Assembly: GCA_038030265.1 (NCBI GenBank)
Contig: CM075943.1
Span: forward strand, 35,898,001 to 35,962,000
Length of the DNA: 64,000 nucleotides
Source: Corythucha ciliata
Lineage: Eukaryota > Arthropoda > Insecta > Hemiptera > Tingidae
Reading direction: 5' to 3'
A program made the translations under genes and the position numbers. Numbering within the stretch: position 1 is the stretch's first letter; each line of letters opens with the position of its first letter. The notes under the pieces were generated by a model, which ran no database searches, was not told the DNA's origin, and worked only from the letters and a program-made list of their open reading frames with translations. Shown piece by piece: positions 1 to 12,193 of this stretch.

Positions 1-2
1 TC

Positions 3-923
3 AGGGAGCAGCTGGATCGTAGCAAAACTCCCGAACACTGTCCTTCCCCCGTTGCCCTGCCTGTTGACGAAGTGAACCGACTTCACGAGGCCATTCAACG
101 TCACGCGCGCTCAGACGAAGTGGCTCTGAAGAGGGTCCGAGATCAAGAAATCAGAATTACAAAATTGTCAAACTATATTGAGGTAGTGGGAAAGGCAACT
201 GGTTTTATCTTGTACGTCATGTGTTGGATTTAATTCAACTTGTGCAGGAGTTACAAGCTGAACGGGATATACTTCAGAAAAAAGTAGAAAATCAAATGGC
301 TCTTACCGCGGAGGCCAATAATAAGCTCGATAGGATTCGTCATAAGCTTTCTTCTGCGTATAACGAAGCAAATGATCAGTTTACTGTCAAACATCAAGAA
401 CTAACAAAGAAACAGGCCGAAACGGAATTAATTGCTCAAAATCTTCGTCGAGAGGTAATTTAAAACAATTCGAAGAAAGCGTGGTTTTATTATGTTCATT
501 TTTTCACTATTGAGGTGGATGAAAAGTCCGATCAGTTGCGGAAAGCAGAAAAAATCATAAGTTCTCTTCAAGACAAATTGCGATCAATGGCCAACTCAGA
601 CCATTCGACAATCGATTCCCTGAGATTAGAGTTGGCCTCAGTCACATCATCAAAAAACCAATTAGAGGTAGGCATCAAGCAGATTTCCCGAAAACTAAAT
701 GATATTTATTCGTTATTTTGTTATTTAGGAAATTGTTGACAAACTTCAAAAAGAAAGAGGCGAACAGGAGTCAAACACACCCAATTTTAGTGCCGATTTC
801 GTGGATGCGATGCTGTCTGAAAAAAACGATTGTATTGAGCGTTTAGAGAAAACTGTTGCGTCCCTTCAAAATGTGCGTAATTTATTCTTAATTAGGTTGG
901 AGAGCAATCGAATTTCTCATTTT

Positions 924-976
<53 letters not shown>

Positions 977-3900
977 TAGAGCCAAAGCTCCAAAGAGCAA
1001 AGTAGCTCGTGTAATTCAAAGGGTCATCGAGTTAGTTTCGCCGTCGATGTTGAAACATCTTCAAATATTTCCGAAGGAGATAAACTTCGGGACGCTCCAC
1101 AGGAACAAAGCTATTCATTTTTCGGATCTCCTGCGCACGATGTAATGTTTAGAGTTTCTACTTTGTGAACATACTTGATTACTTTTTTTTTTTTGTGCAG
1201 GAAAAGGAACCAAATTCATCGGATCAGCAAACCAATCCTGCGAATTTCACGTTTAACACCCCGTTATCTCCTATCGTGATGCCTGAAGTTGTATGTTTAG
1301 CTAATAACCGTGAAAATTGAAGATATTTCGTAACAAAGAATTCTGTGGTTTTCAGCCTTCAATGACGGCAAAAGAAGCGATATTAGAAAACGAACTGCGA
1401 GAAAAAGCAGAAAAAATAGCCCTTTTGGAAAAACAATTATCGGACTTCAAATCCTTGAAACAAGACTACATAAAAGCCAAAGCCGCCTTAGAAATGGCTG
1501 TGACTTCAGTCAGCGAGGATAAAGAGTTCTACGAGCGACAACTGAAGTCTGCCTCGGAGGAATCAGCCAATAAAGAGGCTAAAATTCGTCAATTACTTCA
1601 AGAAATTCAAGAAAAAAACGCCGTGCTTTCAGCAACTGTCACCGCTGACGATTTGCGAAAGCGAGAGGAGCGAATCTTGAACCTAGAAAATTTAGTTGCT
1701 CAGAAAAATTCTGAATTGTTAAAGACGAGGGCAGAAATTAAGGCTTTGCAAAACGTTTCAAAAAATTTACAATTGAAATTAAAAGAGGCGAGGCAATTGG
1801 CTGAAGGACACTGCGTTGTTGAGTTACAGTCTGAAGTGGACAGGCTGAAGGTACAGCTTCAGGATGCAGGCCAACTTTTGGATAGTGAGAGGTTATTGGG
1901 TCGGGAGGTCAACTCAAAAAACAATAAATTAACCGAGGAGGTTGAATCACTAAAAAACCAAGTGTTTTCCCTGACGAGCTCTCTTCAAGCAACTGAAAGC
2001 AAATTTCAAGAGTACCTTTCTTCTGTTAGAAATCTGAAGAATGAACTATTTTCCATTAAAGACAATGCCACAGGTAATAACCCTGTGAAAGAAGGGTTGA
2101 CAGTGTCTTCACTTGACGAAGACGGTGCTATTGAGCAGCTTCAGAGTGAAGTTTCTAAATTGATTTCCAAGTTTGGTCAAATTGAGTTCGAAAGGAATCA
2201 ACTTCAGACTGAATGGACCTCTCACAAACGAAACTGCAGTCTAAACGAACTTAGAAGGAAAGAAATGGACATCGAAAAACTGAATTCTCGTATTAGACAA
2301 CTGGAACTAGAATCGACTCGAATGAGTACGACCCACAAAAAGGAGGTCACGGACCTGCTCAATACGATCCAACAGCTTCGTGAGGAAGTAGGTAGTCTTC
2401 GGCGTGAACTACAGGAAGCTGAAATAGAGTCAAGGCTCAATCGAGAAAAGGCTGAGAATCGCATGGTGGAGGCCGCCTTGGATTGTTCGGGAAGATTGGC
2501 GTCCGGGGAGAAGACAGATTTACCAGAACTTTTGACGAAAAAAGATCAAGGTGAGCATCGCTTGAGCAAATCAATTTTAATTTTATTTTTTAAGGCAAAG
2601 CTCTCAGAACATTCGTTGAAACTTGGGGTTTTCTTATTTCAGAGACTTCCTTTGACGAAAAATATCTTCAAGGACATATGACGAAATCGGTAAGAACAAC
2701 CGTTTGTTGTGTGGTCTTATTTATTTTGCGACGAGTTCGCTCGTTTCCTGGCGTCAAGTTCTAGAATATCTCATTCAAAGTTTAAATTAACAAATCGCGA
2801 TAACTGTCCTTGAGTCTTCATTAAAGTGGGAGCAAACATGGCACTTGTCCCAGGTAGCAACTTGTACGGGACGGTTCTTTCCAAAGTCAGTTTCTTTCTG
2901 CCACCAGTGTTGTCGTCCGGGGTAGATGTCATTTTGTGGGAGGGAAAAGAAAAGAGGAGTAGAAAAATCAAGAAAAAACGGTGGCATCACGTAGTTTCGT
3001 ACAATTTTCAATTTTGGTAAATTTCACCGAAATTGCATTGTCATGAGTGACCTGATTTGAGCCGTGCAAGTGATTTCAGAGGCCCACATACCGTGAGCTC
3101 AGTTGACAAATGGAGCCGCAGACTCGCCCCAAAACACTGCTAAGGATCGTACGAAAAGGGGTCGCGGTTGAGGCCGTCTTGAGGCCGAAAATCCGTTTCG
3201 ATTTCCTCCCTTGACTCGCGGTTTTGCCTAATTACCAATTGATCCACGGAACGTTTAACCGGCAAGACTAATGAAGAGTTGAACCGTCGGTTGCTAGGTT
3301 GTTGTGTTCAAAAAACGTTTGAAATGCCTTGACATGCGAATCACACTCGCCCTACTATTGCTACTCTACTATGTAGCTGGGCATGTGAGTGTCACTAGCA
3401 TACGCGATCAGCCTGTCCTGTGTGAGAAGATGGTGTGAAATCGGCGAGTGGCAGCAGTGGCCAGTGGCGCTGAAACGTTTTCAATGAGGCTAATTCGCGG
3501 CTAAAATTGAGGAGAAGCGGTAATTCGCGGCTAAAATTGAGGAAAAGCGTTAATTCGCGGCTAAAATTTATTAAACATGATAATTAGCTGATACATTTGA
3601 GAAAACTCAGTTTATTCTTAGCTGACATGGAGAAAAGGCGTAAAATTGCAGCTAATATAATGAATAAAAAAAACGCCTATTCGCGGATCAATTTGAGAAA
3701 AGCCGCTGATTCCCCGGGAACAAAATTTAGTAAAAGTGGTACTTTGCGGCTATAAGTAGGAAATAATTCGCGGACAAAATTGAGAAAAATCCTAAAATTT
3801 AGATATTTATCACCTCCTCGATCACGGACCTCTCACCCTCAAGAGAAGAGTTGCGTCTGTTCAAGGCCTTCTTTAGTTGATATTGTTAGTATGGTCGCTT

Positions 3901-6900
3901 AGACTACGAGGGTTAGTAGGTAATGCATGCATGAAACTGTAGCCGTAGGAGCCTACGTTGTCTGTCTTGACAACGTAGGCTCCTTCGGCTACAGTTTCAA
4001 GCATGCATTGCCTTCTTTAGTTGTTCTTAGTTCATAGAACAACTAGAGAAGGCCTTGTTCTGCTACACCTTGGATATAGCAGAGTCGACGCTGCTGATTG
4101 GCAGGGTCCCCAGGGTGCGAGTTATCCCCCCTACCCCTTCCCATCTTGGACAAGTAACGCTCACGCCCTAGAGTTCACTCGCCGGGTGGGGGGTAGGGGG
4201 CGCTGGTCGCTGCTATGCTGTCATCCACCCGTCCACGACTATCGCACTCATCGCGCTTCACTCGACTTTCTCTCAATGCCAACAGCGCACCTTAAATTTC
4301 CCATAAATAAGCATTTTGCGTTATCCATCGATTTGATTATTTTCTCAGCCCTAGAGTAGCCTATATTGAGGTTTGTTTGGGGGTCTTTGCGGACATGAAG
4401 GCTGTCGTGTGGGCCCCCCCAACCAACCCCCGGTTTGCGATAATTAGGGGTTACAAAGAAATACATAAACGGGAGGGTGGGGAGTTGAACGCGCTGGCGT
4501 CTGATTTTTTTTCTATGTTTTATCTTTATTTTAAATAGGCTTCTGCGGATGGGTCGAACTTACAGCAAAGTCTAGCATCGTTACAGAAGACTGTTCGTGA
4601 CAGGGCGACACTCATAAAAGAACTGAGAGAAAGAATTTACGCCGATGAGAAGCTCGTACGATCTTTGACGATTTTAAAACATGAACTGGAAGGCAGTGTA
4701 CACTCTCTCGAAAAAATGAATAAAGTTCAGAGCAGGAAAATCCAATGCTTGACGTTAGTTATTTATGTCAGTATTTCACTACTTCCCGTTTATTTAAATG
4801 TTTTTCTACTTTTCTTTTAGGGAAGAATTGCAAGAGGTAAAAAATAAGTTGATATTAACAGAACTGACGTCGGCAACGGAACGAGAGAACAGAGTACGAG
4901 TGGAAGCCGAGCTGGAAAAACTGAAAGTTGTATCGCGCGCAACTCAACGGGAAGATATAAATCTAATCGAAGTATTGCTGTTTTTTTGTTTTTTTTGGGG
5001 GTCTTCATTTTCTTCCTATTTTTCTAACGTTTAATTTTACGACAGAATATGAGGGGAAGACTCCAGGTTTTAATGGAAACAGAAGTGAGGCTTAAAGCGA
5101 CGCTGGCGGATGAACAGTTGAAAAATGAACGACTTCAAGCGGAAATGAACTCTCTAAGGGTAATAGAACGATTCAAAGCTGACTCCCGTTGTAGTAGTAG
5201 CAGTTGTACTTGCGAAGCGAAGGTAGAGTAGAGGAATAAGCTGTGTCACTGTTCTCGTTTTTTGTTTCAACGTCTTGTGGAGGTAAAGGCAACGTTCTAA
5301 TATTACTTGATCGTTGGCAAGGACCAGATTATTCGAACCTTCTGTTCCAAAAGCGCGTGATATAATTTGGAAGAGTTAGGACGGCCTGTTAGCGTTAGGG
5401 TTTTACAAACTAAGGCAGCACGTATTGAAAAGTTTACCGGCTAACGTCAGTTCACCAGCTTTTTTTTTTGTTCTCCGAGTCATACTGCCAAAATTTTAAC
5501 ATTTTTATCTGTTCGCTGTTGGGAGTACATATTCTTGTTTGATTGTTTTAGTCCCGTATTCATAGTCGTCACTCAAGCATTCCGCTTCAAAACGGATGAC
5601 TCACTAATTAGAACGACCGATTTGAAGCCATTTGAGCAATCACTCAGCTTGAGTGGTGACTATGAATACGAGCCTAAGTTTTTAAGCCAAGTGTGCGCAT
5701 GCTCAATCTTTTTTTTTTTTTTGTCATACGAGTATATTGGCTAATGTTACTCATTCCTTGCTTCACCTTCAGGAACTACTTGAAGAGTATAAACGGAACT
5801 ACTTGGCTTTAACGGTTGAATTGGAAAAGGAGCAACGGACCTATAGTGATTTACACTGCGTTCTGACACGTGAGAGGAAAACCTTACTGAGCATTCAAGC
5901 TCAATTGAAAGTCGTTGAGAAAGAAAAAGATCTGCTCGGAAAAGAAGTGAGTGCTGCTCACATAATTAATTTTTTCAGCTTTTTTTTATTTGCCGATTGT
6001 TGTGTTCTACGCAGTGCGCAGCCCTGAAAATCACTCTCGAAGAAGAGAAAAATAAGCAAGACAAAATGGAAGAATCTGTGAAGAACCATCAATATCCTCA
6101 CAGCGCCAATAGGAATGAGGTAAGTGCATGGACCTGTTTAATTACACCTCCCCCCTTAGGAATCCGAAAAAAATGTTTCATTTTGAACACTTTTCACATT
6201 TAATGAGAAGGCCTACATTGTTAGCGCGCTTGAGTCATCCGAACGTTCCACTCACTCGATAGGAATTGTAATCTTTGGGGTGCAATTTCGCCAGAACCCC
6301 CCCCCCACATTGGGCTGCAGTGCTAATAAGCCCACAGGCAGGCTAAGAAGCCTATTGGGTGGCCCAAGGATCAACTTTAGCCGCCATCCATAAAATTCAA
6401 AAGAATTAAAATTCTGTCAACTGAAAAGCTCTGTACTCCTTAACTTCTGGTTTTAAGTTCAATCTCTGATTACTTTCATGTTTGTGGTGCAGTACGATGT
6501 CGAATCACTGCACGATTACTACAGGCACGCGGAAAGAAATAAAAGGCGGGAGGATTCTCACGTTCCGGCTTTACAAGAAATCGACGTAAGTCTGTCCTTC
6601 ATATTTTAAAATAGAATTATACGTAAATAAAACAAATTTTTCCTCGATTGTTTGTGTAAACTTCAGGTTTTAAAGAAAAATATCGAAGAGCTTCTCAAAA
6701 ACAGAACCGAACTGATACGATCAATTGAACACTTGACTTCGGAAAAGCGTCTGTTAAACAACCAAGTGGATCAGTTAAGAGAGGTAAAAATAAAATTCTT
6801 AATTAGGTGCATCTCGCTAATTTTAGAGCTTTCGTTCGTGCCCTTTGCTCAATTTTCAGGAGAGGAATAAAATTCGCTTGGATTCTCCTACTATGGATTT

Positions 6901-7640
6901 CCCTCCTACTGTGCTAGCAAATGTAATTCAACTCTGTACTATTCGTGTGACACAGACACCGCAAATCTTACCGTTAACAATTTTTTAGTTGGATGCCTAT
7001 CTCGGGAAATATTTCCGAGCTGAGTGCTGCAGAAAAGCTTTAATATTTCAAAAGAAGTATCTCCTTGTCTCTCTCAACGGCTACGAAGATTTACACAAGA
7101 AGGCGCTCAGGACGTTGAAATTACAAGACCGACGTCCTCGGAAGCCCTCCTTCAAGTATGTTCTGCTTTCCCCGAGATTTATCGAAAATAATACGAAATT
7201 CTACCTAAACCTACGTAATTTCAGAACTGCAGCGATTTTAGTGTTATCCATATTCCGAATGAAAAGTATTATTAGGAAAAGGGCGACATCATATCAAGTT
7301 GCCTTTCTTGGTGTGTTAAGAGCTTTCGGGCACAGTAGCAAAGAATCGTTGCGAAACCCTGGTAATTTAAGAAATCTTTGACAAAATCAAACCTTAACGG
7401 AGTTTTTAAACGATGGGATTCGTGTATTTTAGAGCTGCATCGCGATGAATTACCTGGTCCATCGACGGATCGTCAAAATGATGGAATTTCATTAAGGTAA
7501 AATTATAAAAATTTTAAAATCCAACTTCTCAATATTATTTGATTTTTGCCAGGCCGAGTAAAAATAAACCTCAGTCATGCTTCCAAAGTGAATACTTGAA
7601 AGCACTGGACGAAATTCAATTCCTCACCAGCCTTTTATAA
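3..7640 (+). CDS. Plp: Pericentrin-like centrosomal coiled-coil protein, C-terminal part (PACT domain)
   Basis: Large scaffold of the pericentrin/AKAP450/Drosophila PLP family, which recruits pericentriolar material to centrioles and basal bodies. The 5' end lies outside the window. Exons that splice in frame: 3-182, 248-454, 515-667, 729-872, 980-1141, 1201-1290, 1356-2550, 2643-2689, 4539-4753, 4821-4971, 5046-5222, 5773-5946, 6015-6119, 6493-6585, 6667-6783, 6860-6922, 6989-7155, 7225-7361, 7433-7496, 7553-7640. They give 1242 codons plus TAA. Almost everything before residue 1090 is heptad-like E/K/Q/L-rich coiled coil; the 398-codon exon is the largest block. Residues about 1092-1190 are the PACT domain, with YFRAECCRKALIFQKKYLL at its start and a basic second half. 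The domain sits at the extreme C-terminus, as in the family. The donor at 4972 (GTATTG) is weak. The splice pattern is inferred; the family call is firm. Confidence 0.9.
926..975 (+). repeat. Uninterrupted 50-T tract in an intron
   Basis: A run of 50 T ends in GTAG, the acceptor of the Plp exon at 980. It therefore acts as an oversized polypyrimidine tract. Its exact length is likely to vary between individuals or be an assembly estimate. Confidence 0.9.
3475..3805. repeat. Degenerate tandem array, 30-bp unit (family A)
   Basis: About 11 head-to-tail units with a period of 30. Each is anchored by TAATTCGCGGCTAAAATTGA followed by GAAAAGCG. The first two units are nearly identical and later ones drift. 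The same unit recurs at 32225-33450 and 46560-48545. Confidence 0.85.
3919..4012. repeat. Near-perfect hairpin, 44-nt arms and 6-nt loop
   Basis: The left arm 3919-3962 pairs with the right arm 3969-4012 with about two mismatches around the loop TGTCTT. The sequence just outside (GCCTTCTTTAGTTG at 4009) starts a second, smaller foldback with AACTAGAGAAGGCC near 4050-4064. It lies in a Plp intron in the sense orientation. It could be a foldback transposon remnant or a pre-miRNA-like hairpin; sequence alone does not decide. Confidence 0.8.
5551..5672. mobile_element. Short hairpin MITE (CCCGTATTCATAG family)
   Basis: Terminal inverted repeats pair TCCCGTATTCATAGTCGTCA with TGGTGACTATGAATACGAGC. 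The element is about 122 bp, lies in a Plp intron and has TTAG/CTAAG at the flanks. It carries no coding capacity; the open frame across it is a by-product of the palindrome. A related copy is at 9265-9401. Confidence 0.8.
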
Positions 7641-7884
7641 CCAACACATTGCACGTTTTTCTTTAATCCTCCTACTGGAGATTTTAAGACTGAATTTTAT
7701 GTTCAGGTTGATTGGCCACTTGACTGATTTTTTGTATAAAGTTAGCATATAGTGTCGATTTTTGTACTTAATTTAAGCATTTTTAACTTGTTACTTTCTT
7801 AGTTTTGAAAAACTTAAAACACTCAAAAGAAAAACTTGAAAAAAATTATTACTTGAAGATAATTGAAAAATTAACGAGGGGGTA

Positions 7885-8450
7885 ATGTTTGGGTGGGACC
7901 CACGTTTCAATCAGTCCGCTCATCCTTTTTCACGAAGAATAATTGACACTGCTCTTGATTCCGCTTATTCAGAAACCATTTCGCGGGGTAGTAAAAAAAA
8001 ATGCTATTTTCGTTCCTTCAATAACCATTTTGCCAGGTTTCACTGCTTTATAAGTCAATCCGCGGGGTCCACTCATTCGAAATTACAATTTCGATCTTTT
8101 GACGATTTCAAACACCAAATTAAGCTGGTTTGACTCTTTTCTAAAACTTATTTCGCTGATTTGGCACCCTCGAAACCATTTCGCTTATTTAACATCTTCA
8201 AAAACATATTTCGCGCGTTTGGCTCAGAAATAAGTTTGGAGGATGTGGTTCTTTCAAAAACTAATTCCAAGAGTCTGGCAAATCAATCATCAACCAATTT
8301 CGCTGCTTTAAAAGCTGTTTCGCGGGGTTGGCTGGCTCTTTCAAAAATCAATTTAGTGGGGTTGGCTCCGTCAAAAAACCCAAAGCATTCGTGGCATTCT
8401 AAAAAAAATGTTCGCATTTGGCTCCCTAACAAACCATTTTAGTGATCGCG
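7885..8450. repeat. Degenerate tandem array, about 30-bp unit (family C)
   Basis: Units are built on TTTGGCTCTTTCAAAAACCA followed by TTTCGCGG or TTTCGCTGA. The period is 28-33 bp and strongly drifted. The array begins about 250 bp after the Plp stop. A shorter stretch of the same family is at 10750-10945. The region 8451-9264 downstream shows no gene I can support. Confidence 0.7.
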
Positions 8451-9264
8451 GAGCTAGGCCAAGCCGCGGCCATGACAGCGCTCCAAGTATTGACGATGAG
8501 CTCTACAAAATTGCAACTTTTTGGAGCTAAATACCCGAGAGAGCGGAAGTTCCCTGGATGAAAAATTGCGAAAGTGCTCGTTTCTGGTCTCTCGGCTAAT
8601 TCGCAACTTACTGGTCTTTATTGTGTAGGGCTGAAGCGTCCGACATCGTACCAAGAGGATCTCTCTTCATTCTTGGGTTACTTCTTCTTCTCTAGGTGAT
8701 TACAATTATTATTATGATTCTTACGATAACGGTCGGAAGAAATGGTGGGAACGTGTGTAGAGCCGGATCCTACAAAAACTGTTGGAAGAGTTTGGTAGGT
8801 CGGTCAGTAGGATCGGAACGTGTGTAGGGGCCTTTAGAACTCATGAATCCGGTTATAGGTGGGGAGAGAGCGCCCGAGAATTTTTGCCTTCGTGGCTCCG
8901 CCGCGCCGTTCAGAGAGTTCACTGAGCGGGTGCTTAGACTAGAGCCCGCATGACCTTACATGTTGTGCTTGTCGTAGCCGACCCTCTGTCATGTTCGCGT
9001 GGCTGGTTCTCTGCTGTTTTTTTCCCCCTGGTCGGTAATAAAATGCAGATTCCCCAGTGGCGGATCCTTGGAGTATAGCCCCACCCTCGGAGTCAAAGTG
9101 TCACAGGAAATAATTTTTGCCGGAAGCCGAGCTCCCAGAACATTATACTATCCTAATACTGGGAGAGAAAGAGGCAAAATCGTCGTTAATGACTATATTT
9201 CGTCCCCAACAACCCAGGGAATAGAATTTGCATGAACCTCGTAGACGAAATAATGTAAGATTTC

Positions 9265-9401
9265 GGCCCGTATTCATAGTCGCTACTTAAGTTAAAATTC
9301 TCGTAAGTAAAAGTCAATCCAGTTTTAGTTGGAATGAAATCATCTGTTTTGACGCCCACTTAGGGAAATTTAAGTTTAAGAAATGTCTATGAATATGGGC
9401 C
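9265..9401. mobile_element. Short hairpin MITE (GGCCCGTATTCATAG family)
   Basis: The ends GGCCCGTATTCATAGTCG and TGTCTATGAATATGGGCC are inverted repeats about 137 bp apart. The inner parts ACTTAAG and CCCACTTAGGG also pair partly. A more decayed relative is recognisable at about 47380-47510. Non-coding. Confidence 0.8.
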
Positions 9402-9439
9402 TACGTCACCAATGAAATAGCCAATCTATGACCATTCCC

Positions 9440-10400
9440 ATCATAAATACGGCTAAACTGACTGGAATCGCGCCCCAAAGTGGCAAAACTTACGATTAGC
9501 TCCGTGCAAAGGGCTGAACTAATTATAATATATTTGCACCTAAAAATTGCCAAACGGACTTCAAGGGCCCAAAAAATGGTTAAGCTGACGATTCTCGCAG
9601 CCCTGAAAATGGCTTAATCTAAATGGTCAATACCGACCATTCGCGCCTTTTGCTTGACGTGGCAATAAACGCCCTTAACAATGGCTTAACGGACGATTTT
9701 CGCTCTAAAAATGGCCAAACTGACTTTACGAGCCTCGAATTCGCGTGCTTTAAAAATGCCTGAGCAGGTGTTTCCTGCCCTGAAAATGGGCATCACTAAG
9801 CATTAGCGCGTAGAAAATGGCCTAGCATTTACCGACCAAAATGGCCAAACATGAGAAATGCCTGCTGTAAAAATGGCCAAACTGGCGATTCCCGATCTAA
9901 AAACGGTAAAACCTACCATTCGGACCTGAAATGGCATGGATTTTTGCCCTGAAAATATCACCATGCCTAATATTCACTCCTTGTGAAAATTACGTGACAA
10001 TTTGAACCTTGGAAATGGCAAACTGACGATTCGCACATACAACTGGTGAAACTGACAATTGGCGTCCACAAAATGGTTAAATTAACGATTCGCTCCTTGA
10101 TAATGACTAAACTGAGTTCGTACTCTAACTAAAAACTGACTGACTGAATTCGTGGGCCCGCTAGCAATGGCCATCCTGACAGTTTGCGCCGTAAAAATTG
10201 CCAAACAGCGACTATTCACTCTCAAAAAAAGGTAAAACTGACTCAATGCGGTCTATAAATGGTTAAACTTACGATTCACGCTTGAACTTGAGCTGAAAAT
10301 GACTTGATTGACTAATCACGGTCTGAAAACTGCTAAGCAAACCATTCGCTATTCGCGCCCTTAAAAGTTTAATTCACTAAATCGATGAACCATTCGTCCC
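9440..10400. repeat. Degenerate tandem array, 28-31-bp unit (family B)
   Basis: More than 25 units built on AAAATGGCTAAACTGA followed by CGATTCGCGCCCT. Spacing between successive AAATGG blocks is mostly 28-31 bp. All reading frames are interrupted, so it is not coding. Confidence 0.8.
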
Positions 10401-12193
10401 CCCCCCCTTCCGGACGAGAAATATTTTGGCACCCGTAAATGTAGAATTTTGTAGAAAAGGGAAACGCTATTATAGTCCACTTCAATTATAGTTGTTCAAC
10501 GTTGTTGTTGTTGTTGCTTTCTTTTCCGGCGTTTGGTGTTCCCTCATTTTTTTGAGGGGTTTAGTTCAGTATGTCCAGAGACCGAGAGCTACTTTGCCAC
10601 AGAAACTGTTTGTTATGGTGTTGGTAGGGGCGGTGGTAGGATGGGGTTATGGCCCCCTCCTTGAGCCGACTCAGGATCCGCGCCTTAGCCCCCCCCCCCT
10701 TGATTCGGATTATTTGATCCAGAAACTACTAATTTTATTGTAAAAAAAAAACTGCTGATTCCAGAAATGGCTCATTCAAAACCCAATTTGATGGATTTCG
10801 CTTCTTAAAAAATCCTTTCGTGGCATTGGATCTACCAGAAATCAAAGTTCGCGTACTAGGCTCGAACAAAAATCGATCACCTTCCATTTATTCGCAAAGG
10901 CCCATTACAAAGAACACTCAAAAAAAGCACTTTTCGCTCGAAATGTGTTCAATTCTTCGAAATTTTACGAAAGGGGTGCGATAATCTCAACTAGGTATTT
11001 TTATCCTCACCAATCAGGCAAGTTTTGTGAAGTTTGTCAAACCTGGATAGTATTTCAAGATTCGTTATCGGCTATTCGTTTTAGGCTAAACTGCCTAAAA
11101 TTGATACAAACCTCCACAATCTGCCTGATGGCTGGAAAATTACGACTACTTTTGGAGATAACAGGACCAATTCCCACTGAAAAATGTCTGCTCTTTCCGG
11201 TAGTGCCACGTACGTGCAACCGTTCGACTTAAAAGCGTTGAGTCTAATAAAGCCAACGTCATGGCTGAAAATACTGAAATATCGATTATTTCGAAAACGG
11301 TTGGAAATCGGATTTATGCCTATATAGAGACTTTTTTGGTCCATTTCGGGCCTAGAAAAAACCCTTGATTTTTTGCTGTCGACTTACCTAACACCCTGTA
11401 TAATCCGATCTCATGTCAGAGTAATTACTCTCTTAATGATAATTAAGTGAGCACTATTTCTAAATTTCAGCTGCGAATTGACGTCTTCCGTCCATTTTAG
11501 GTGCGAATGAGTGCTTTGTTATGTGAAAAGGTCTCTGTAAGCCATTAGATCGTCAATTTTTCTTAATTTTGGCCTGTACGTCGCACTGCACAACCGAAAA
11601 TTTTGGCTCATTCCCAGGGGTCAAGGTAAGCTAGATTCCGCAATTATTTATTACCCTATTGACTCATGAACCACGCCCGGCTCAATATGATTAACTTTGA
11701 GAAAATCGCCCCCAAAGAACGTCCTCGTAAACACATTCCTGCAGACGCCTTTCCCGTTTTTTTATGCATGTTTTATTGCTTCCAATAATCCATGTCATGA
11801 CAGTTTCTCGCAATTTGCTTAGTTGGTTTTAGAAGTGATAATTCTTGGGATCGGTTTAGCGTCCAGACACAGCGAACGTTAATTTCCGAGGGACCTTTTT
11901 AGGGAATCTCTGACGAAATTCGTTAGAGTGCGGCCACGTGACTGATGTTTCCCTCCTTTTATGGCTTGAGGAAAACCAGTAGGTTAACCTCCTCAGTTCC
12001 AATTTCATCGTTATCCCAGGAATTATTTTGTGGTGTCATTACACAATTTTACTCTAGATTACCCCCAAATATTATTTGATTTTGATGATTGCATGTATGC
12101 TCGACGAAATCTCTCTGTTTTCCTCAAAATTCAGTCGTTGTCATCGGTAAAAAGCCCTTGAATTGGACGAAGGACCATCAGAAGTGTCGTCGA
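10401..12193. other. Intergenic region before Herc4
   Basis: A low-complexity stretch (GTT)n and C-runs lies at 10490-10700, then a short family C array at 10750-10945. At 11390-11401 the string ACACCCTGTATA looks like the right end of a Tc1/mariner-type element with its TA target, but no matching left end was found. The DNA from 11402 to 12193 is unremarkable and may contain the Herc4 promoter and 5' UTR. Confidence 0.5.

Larger units (their letters stand above)
2690..4538 (+). other. Long Plp intron filled with repeats
   Basis: This 1.85-kb intron is much longer than its neighbours (about 60-550 bp). It holds a 30-bp tandem array (3475-3805) and two foldback structures (3919-4012 and about 4010-4064). 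Short antisense open frames at 2771-3011 show no family I recognise. I see no exon inside it. Confidence 0.7.

Noticed and set aside
2771..3020. Overlapping open frames on both strands in a Plp intron, one with a CxxC pair
   Set aside because: No consistent frame, splice context or recognisable domain.
5535..5744. 69-codon frame that could be a Plp exon
   Set aside because: It coincides with a MITE palindrome, is not coiled-coil-like, and Plp exons splice in frame without it.
11081..11344. 87-codon minus-strand frame
   Set aside because: No family, overlaps a plus-strand frame, and lies beside a mariner-like end; more likely worn transposon DNA.
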